Shown: piece by piece, positions 59,867-64,000 of the stretch
Layout: each line of letters opens with the position of its first letter
How positions within the stretch are numbered: the stretch's first letter is position 1
Assembly (NCBI RefSeq): GCF_011752525.1
Contig: NZ_VWXI01000016.1
Location: forward strand, 62,001-126,000
DNA from: Pantoea sp. Cy-639
GTDB lineage: Bacteria; Pseudomonadota; Gammaproteobacteria; Pseudomonadales; Pseudomonadaceae
DNA length: 64,000 bases
Reading direction: 5' to 3'
Position numbers and translations under genes: made by a program
Notes under the pieces: generated by a model
Database searches by the model: none
What the model saw: the letters and a program-made list of their open reading frames with translations, nothing else
What the model was told of the DNA's origin: nothing

Positions 59867-60820
59867 GTGCCACGCACGCTGATCCGCAAGAATCCGAGCA
59901 ACTTCAAGACCCTGCCGCTGCACGTCGAGGCCACCGCCGAGGGCCTGACCTACCAGAGCATCGGTGTGCCGCTGAACTTCGCCCAGACCTTGCAGCGCCG
60001 CAAGGCCATCCAGCTGCCCGACGCCCAGCGTTTCGTGGCCGAACTGGCCAACCTGGGCGTGTCGGTGCGCCTGACCCTGCACTGGCAGGGGCGCGACTAC
60101 TGGGTGCTGGTGCGCCAACGGCGCCAGGACCGCGGCGACGTGGTGCTCAAGCTGATCTCAGGCTACGTGCCGGCCCAGGAGCTGAACCTGCCGCTGCACA
60201 CCGCCATCCAGGAGGTCGCCGAGGAGTGCCTGCTGGAAACCCCCGAGGGCTGGCTCGGCGGACGCTTCAACGACACCTGGCTACCGGCCCCCTATGCCGC
60301 CGCCCTGCACTACCGCGAGACCCTGCCCTTCGTGCTCACGCCACAGTCCGGCGCCGCGCGGCCAGTGCACTGCGGCAACCTGATGCTGCTGGAGCGGCCA
60401 CGTGCCTATGTGCACCTGCCCACCGCGTCGCTGCAACTGATCTACGACCTGCGCCTGCAGGTACCCCGGGAAGCCAAGTCGCTGAGCCTGTTCCACGTTG
60501 ACGAACGCCTCGAAGGCGAGCAACTGGTCGCGCGCCTGAACCGCAAGCGCCCAGACCTGTACCTGATGCCGTTGAAGGATGGCCAGCCGCTGGCCGAGCT
60601 GTACACCCTGAAGAAGGACCAGTTGCTGCCGGCGAGCACGCGCGGGCTATGGCTGGCCGAGAGTTTTGCCCAGCAGGAAGGCTGGGTGGTGCGCGATGAG
60701 CGGGTGCGCTGGAGGGACTGGCTGAAGCAGCAGGGACTGGTCGAGCGCAAGCGTGAGCCGGCGTCGCATCTGGAACGCTTCAGCGCCAAGGCGAAAAAAC
60801 TGCTCGCCCGCGTCCTGTAG
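59867..60820 (+). CDS. Hypothetical protein with degenerate Nudix-like motif
   Basis: 317-aa soluble protein that I do not recognise as a named family. Around residues 99-122 it has G-x5-E (GYVPAQE) and then QEVAEECLL, which resembles the REUxEExGU half of the Nudix box. The Arg is replaced by Gln, and the spacing is two residues longer. The two catalytic-type Glu are kept. A C-terminal basic region (KLLARVL) closes it. The GTG start at 59867 has aaggagg 6 nt upstream, a strong ribosome site. It is in line with the FAD oxidoreductase and aldo-keto reductase genes. Function unknown. Confidence 0.85.
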   Translation: MPRTLIRKNPSNFKTLPLHVEATAEGLTYQSIGVPLNFAQTLQRRKAIQLPDAQRFVAELANLGVSVRLTLHWQGRDYWVLVRQRRQDRGDVVLKLISGYVPAQELNLPLHTAIQEVAEECLLETPEGWLGGRFNDTWLPAPYAAALHYRETLPFVLTPQSGAARPVHCGNLMLLERPRAYVHLPTASLQLIYDLRLQVPREAKSLSLFHVDERLEGEQLVARLNRKRPDLYLMPLKDGQPLAELYTLKKDQLLPASTRGLWLAESFAQQEGWVVRDERVRWRDWLKQQGLVERKREPASHLERFSAKAKKLLARVL

Positions 60821-60841
60821 GAGCCAGCCTTGCCGGCGACC

Positions 60842-60883
60842 GGTGCCGTGCACGCGGCGCTTGCGCGCCGCAAGCCCGGCACC
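60842..60883. terminator. Nested hairpin between the Nudix-like gene and hldE
   Basis: An inner stem gcggcgc-ttgc-gcgccgc (60854-60871) is enclosed by ggtgccg and cggcacc (60842-60848 and 60877-60883). It lies in the 82-nt convergent gap and lacks a T-run. Confidence 0.55.
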
Positions 60884-60902
60884 TACGAGGCGATGAGCCG
60901 GC

Positions 60903-62324
60903 TCAGTGCTTGCGGATCTTCTCGACGATCGCCGTGGTCGAGCTGTTCTCCACCAGACCCAGCACCTTCACCGTACCGCCGTAGGCCTTGACGATATCGG
61001 CGCCGACCACCTGGTCGATGCCATAGTCGCCGCCCTTGACCAGCACGTCCGGCTTGACCTGGCGCAACAGGTTCTCCGGGGTACCCTCGGGGAAGCTGAT
61101 GACCCAGTCCACCGCACCGAGGCCGGCCAGCACGGCCATGCGCCGGTCGACGCTGTTGATCGGCCGGCCCGGCCCCTTCAGGCGGCTTACCGAGGCATCA
61201 TCGTTGATCGCCACGATCAGGCGGTCGCCCTGGGCACGCGCCTGCTCCAGGTAAGTCACATGGCCGGCGTGAAGGATGTCGAAGCAACCGTTGGTGAAGA
61301 CGATCTTCTCGTTGTGCGCACGGGCATCGTCGATCGCCAGCAGCAACTGCTCCAGCCCCAGGACACCGCGCTCGGAGCCTTCCTCGCGCTGGATCGCCCG
61401 ACGCAGTTCCGGCGCACTGATGGCCGCAGTACCCAGCTTGCCGACCACGATACCGGCGGCCAGGTTGGCCAGGGCCACGGCGTGCGGCAGGTCCTCGCCG
61501 GCGGCGATGGCCGCGGCCAGGGTGGAAATCACGGTGTCGCCGGCACCGGTCACATCGAACACTTCGCGTGCGCGGGCTGGCAGGTGCAGGGCCGGGTGAC
61601 CGGTGCGCAGCAGGGTCATGCCGTGCTCGCCACGCGTCACCAGCAGCGCGCCGAGGTCGAGCTCCTCGAGCAGCTTCAGGCCCTTGGCGACCAGTTCGGC
61701 CTCGTCGGCGCAACGGCCAACGATGGTTTCGAACTCGCTCAGGTTGGGGGTGATCAGGCTGGCGCCGCGGTAGATCGAGAAGTCCTTGCCCTTGGGATCG
61801 GCCAGCACAGGGATCCCTTTGGCACGCGCCGCCTCGATCAGCAACTGATGATTCTTCAGCGCGCCCTTGCCGTAGTCGGACAGCACCAGCACCTTGACGC
61901 CGTCGAGCAAGGTGTCGACCTCCGCGCCCAGCGACAGTGGATCGGTGGCGAAAGGTTCCTCGAAATCGATACGCAGCAGTTGCTGGTGACGACTCATGAC
62001 CCGCAGCTTGACGATGGTCGGCTGGTGCGCGATGCGCTGGAAGATCGAGCGCACGCCCGCCGCTTGCAGGCTGTTGGCAAGGCTGTCGGCCGCCTCGTCC
62101 TGGCCGGTGACACCGACCAGGGCAGCCGGCGCGCCGAGGGCGGCGATGTTGAGGGCAACGTTGGCCGCGCCACCCGGGCGATCCTCGATCTGGTCGACCT
62201 TGACCACCGGCACTGGCGCCTCGGGCGAAATACGCGAAGTACCGCCATGCCAGTAGCGGTCGAGCATGACATCGCCGACCACCAATACCGGGGCTTGATC
62301 GAAACGCGGCATGGACAACTTCAT
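60903..62324 (-). CDS. hldE: Bifunctional heptose kinase/adenylyltransferase HldE
   Basis: Two-step enzyme for ADP-heptose, the inner-core sugar of LPS. The 473-aa product has a PfkB-type kinase domain (about 1-318; DVTGAGDTVISTLA). The C-terminal nucleotidyltransferase domain (GCFDILHAGHVTYL, HxGH motif, from about 340) follows. The start at 62324 (MKLSMPRFDQAPVLVVGD) is the family one; the longer frame is not conserved. It is downstream of msbA on the same strand, separated by a hairpin-bearing 132-nt gap. Confidence 0.97.
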   Translation of the reverse strand: MKLSMPRFDQAPVLVVGDVMLDRYWHGGTSRISPEAPVPVVKVDQIEDRPGGAANVALNIAALGAPAALVGVTGQDEAADSLANSLQAAGVRSIFQRIAHQPTIVKLRVMSRHQQLLRIDFEEPFATDPLSLGAEVDTLLDGVKVLVLSDYGKGALKNHQLLIEAARAKGIPVLADPKGKDFSIYRGASLITPNLSEFETIVGRCADEAELVAKGLKLLEELDLGALLVTRGEHGMTLLRTGHPALHLPARAREVFDVTGAGDTVISTLAAAIAAGEDLPHAVALANLAAGIVVGKLGTAAISAPELRRAIQREEGSERGVLGLEQLLLAIDDARAHNEKIVFTNGCFDILHAGHVTYLEQARAQGDRLIVAINDDASVSRLKGPGRPINSVDRRMAVLAGLGAVDWVISFPEGTPENLLRQVKPDVLVKGGDYGIDQVVGADIVKAYGGTVKVLGLVENSSTTAIVEKIRKH

Positions 62325-62422
62325 GGGCAACCCATATTGGAAAAATGAACAGGGGCAGGATATTAGCACAGGGTCGAGAATGGCTTTACGGCCAGCTTCG
62401 CTGTGCAGAAAACTGCGGTGAC

Positions 62423-62447
62423 GATCGGGGCTTGGTCCGCCCCGATC
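62423..62447 (-). terminator. Hairpin after msbA
   Basis: gatcgggg and ccccgatc form an 8-bp stem 10 nt past the msbA stop. It has only a weak downstream T-run, so it may be a partial terminator before hldE. Confidence 0.5.
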
Positions 62448-62456
62448 TCGGTGGGC

Positions 62457-64000
62457 TCAGGTGATGTCGGCGTTTTCCGGCGCATCCAGGCCCATGGCAT
62501 GCAGGCGGGCGTAATAGCCATTGGCCTCGAGCAGTTCGGCGTGGGTGCCCCGCTCCACCAGGCGACCCTGGTCCATCACCAGGATCATGTCGGCCTTCTC
62601 GATGGTCGACAGGCGGTGCGCGATCACCAGCGTCGTGCGCCCCTTCATGACATGGTCCAGGGCTGCCTGGATATGCCGCTCGGACTCGGTATCGAGGGCC
62701 GAGGTGGCCTCGTCGAGGATCAGCAACGGCGCGTTCTTCAACAGCGCCCGGGCAATCGCCAGGCGCTGGCGCTGGCCTCCGGAGAGCAGGACGCCGTTCT
62801 CGCCGACCTCGGTGTCGAAGCCTTTGGGCAACTGGTCGACGAATTCCTTGGCATAGGCATCGGCGGCCGCGGCCTCGATGTCGGCGCGCGGCGCACCGGC
62901 CAGGTCGCCGTAGGCGATATTGTTGGCCACGGTGTCGTTGAACAGGGTGACGTGCTGGGTGACCTGGGCAACATGGCGGCGCAGGTTGCGCAGTCGGTAA
63001 TCCTCGATCTCGACGCCATCGAGCAGGATCTGCCCTTCGCTGTGGTGATAGAAGCGCGGGAGCAAGGCGGCGAGGGTCGACTTGCCGCTGCCGGAACGGC
63101 CAACCAACGCAATCATCTGGCCCGGCTCGGCGGTGAAGCTGATGTCACTGAGCACCTGGCGCTCGGTGCCCGGGTAGGTGAAGCTGAGGTTACGCACCTC
63201 CAGGCGACCCTGGACACGCTCTTTCTCGATGGTGCCGGTGTCCACTTCAGGGGCTTCGTCCAACTGCTCGAAGATGCTCTCGGCGCCGGCCAGGCCCTTC
63301 TGGATGGTCGAGCTGACCTCCGAAAGCTGGCGGATCGGCTTGGGCAGCAAGCCTGCGGCAGTGATATAGGCGACCAGGTCGCCCGCCGAGGCATCGCCAC
63401 GCAGGAACAGCACCAGGAACATCAGCGCGGCCATGGCGGTGTAGATCACCAGTTGCAGCAGCGGCGTGTACAGCGCGCCGGTCTTGGTCATGCGCAGCTG
63501 TTTGTCGGTGTTGCTCTGGCTGGCGTGCTTGAAACGCTGCTCCTCGTAGCGCTCACCGCCGAAGCTGCGTACCACCCGGTAACCCTGGATGGTCTCGGAA
63601 GCCACGTGGGTCACATCGCCCATGGCCACCTGGATCTTCTTGCTCTGCTTGCGGAACTTCTTGCTGGCAGTGCTCACCATCACGGCGATGACCGGCAGGA
63701 TGGCCAGCATCACCAGGGTCAGTTTCCAGTTCATCCACAGCAGGTAGATGAAGAGGAACACCACGGTCAGCCCCTCGCGGATCACTACCTTGATCGCATC
63801 GGTGGCGGCACCGGTGACCATGGTCACGTTGAAGGTGATCCGCGAGATCAGGTGGCCGGAGTTGTGGTTGTCGAAATAACGGTTGGGCAGCACCAGCAGC
63901 TTGTTGAACAGCTCCACGCGCAGGTCGTGCACCAGGCATAGCGAGACCTTGGCCAGGAAGTAGTTGCCCAGGAACGATCCCAGCCCTTGCCAGGCGGCGA
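62457..64000 (-). CDS. msbA: Lipid A export ATP-binding/permease MsbA, N-terminus beyond the window
   Basis: Half-size ABC transporter that flips lipid A-core across the inner membrane. About 514 codons are visible. They include part of the membrane domain (from AAWQGLGSFLGNYFLAKV at the edge) and the ATPase domain: Walker A GRSGSGKS, signature LSGGQRQ, Walker B LLILDEATS, and the His switch in IAHRLS. The internal GTG at 63932 is not the start; the frame stays open to 64000. It precedes hldE on the minus strand, the usual LPS cluster order. Confidence 0.97.
   Translation of the reverse strand, partial: AAWQGLGSFLGNYFLAKVSLCLVHDLRVELFNKLLVLPNRYFDNHNSGHLISRITFNVTMVTGAATDAIKVVIREGLTVVFLFIYLLWMNWKLTLVMLAILPVIAVMVSTASKKFRKQSKKIQVAMGDVTHVASETIQGYRVVRSFGGERYEEQRFKHASQSNTDKQLRMTKTGALYTPLLQLVIYTAMAALMFLVLFLRGDASAGDLVAYITAAGLLPKPIRQLSEVSSTIQKGLAGAESIFEQLDEAPEVDTGTIEKERVQGRLEVRNLSFTYPGTERQVLSDISFTAEPGQMIALVGRSGSGKSTLAALLPRFYHHSEGQILLDGVEIEDYRLRNLRRHVAQVTQHVTLFNDTVANNIAYGDLAGAPRADIEAAAADAYAKEFVDQLPKGFDTEVGENGVLLSGGQRQRLAIARALLKNAPLLILDEATSALDTESERHIQAALDHVMKGRTTLVIAHRLSTIEKADMILVMDQGRLVERGTHAELLEANGYYARLHAMGLDAPENADIT

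Overview
The window is high-GC chromosomal DNA from a gammaproteobacterium, almost certainly a Pseudomonas of the P. putida group. The basis is gene content and order: purA-hisZ-hflC-hflK-hflX-hfq-miaA-mutL-amiB-tsaE-nnrD, then queG, orn, rsgA, motBA, psd, serB, parC, parE, cpdA, nudF, thiC, tolC, waaA, hldE and msbA. CycA, OprC and a CQTHHR-type rhodanese also fit, as do REP elements with the 'gcggggcaagtccgctccca' core. Species assignment from sequence alone is not possible. I see no tRNA, rRNA, CRISPR array, prophage, insertion sequence or defence island.

Layout. 1-1000 holds the start of a YdcF/DUF218 membrane protein (cut by the window edge) and a small unknown protein. 1220-5571 is leuS-lptE-holA (+). 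5677-10601 is a copper acquisition cassette (+): a DUF2946 protein, a PCu(A)C copper chaperone, a Met/His-rich DUF2946 protein, the TonB-dependent copper receptor OprC and a PepSY membrane protein. cycA (+) follows, then a chemoreceptor (-). 14443-26731 is one long minus-strand housekeeping block. It covers purine and histidine synthesis, the HflKC protease regulators, HflX, Hfq, tRNA modification, mismatch repair, cell-wall amidase, tRNA t6A synthesis and NAD(P)HX repair.

26797-37902 carries queG, a 928-bp gene-free repeat region, a TRIC-type channel, orn, rsgA, the flagellar stator motAB (with a near-perfect FliA promoter), an HDOD protein, a rhodanese, psd and serB. 38006-48950 holds an AhpA/YtjB-type membrane protein, a PqiC-like lipoprotein, and a tightly packed minus-strand run nudF-DUF1249-cpdA-yqiA-parE-phytase-like-retropepsin-parC. 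49136-54954 holds an RsiV-like lipoprotein, cytX, thiC with a TPP riboswitch, and a TolC-type outer-membrane factor. 55074-64000 holds waaA, a LysR/SMR divergent pair, an FAD-oxidoreductase/aldo-keto reductase/Nudix-like trio, hldE and the start-truncated msbA.

Working together: the copper cassette has outer-membrane uptake (OprC), periplasmic delivery (PCuAC) and a possible inner-membrane redox partner (PepSY). thiC and cytX provide synthesis and uptake of the thiamine pyrimidine, probably under one TPP riboswitch. waaA, hldE and msbA serve lipopolysaccharide core assembly and export.

The most unusual feature is the gene-free region 27862-28789. Two ~245-bp inverted copies of a structured element share a perfect 84-bp core. 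Each copy carries a long hairpin, and between the copies that hairpin shows two compensatory base-pair changes and a conserved G-U pair. Three different short tandem repeats lie beside them. This looks like a structured intergenic element rather than random sequence. No wholly new multi-gene system is evident; the remaining leads are small uncharacterised genes and their contexts.
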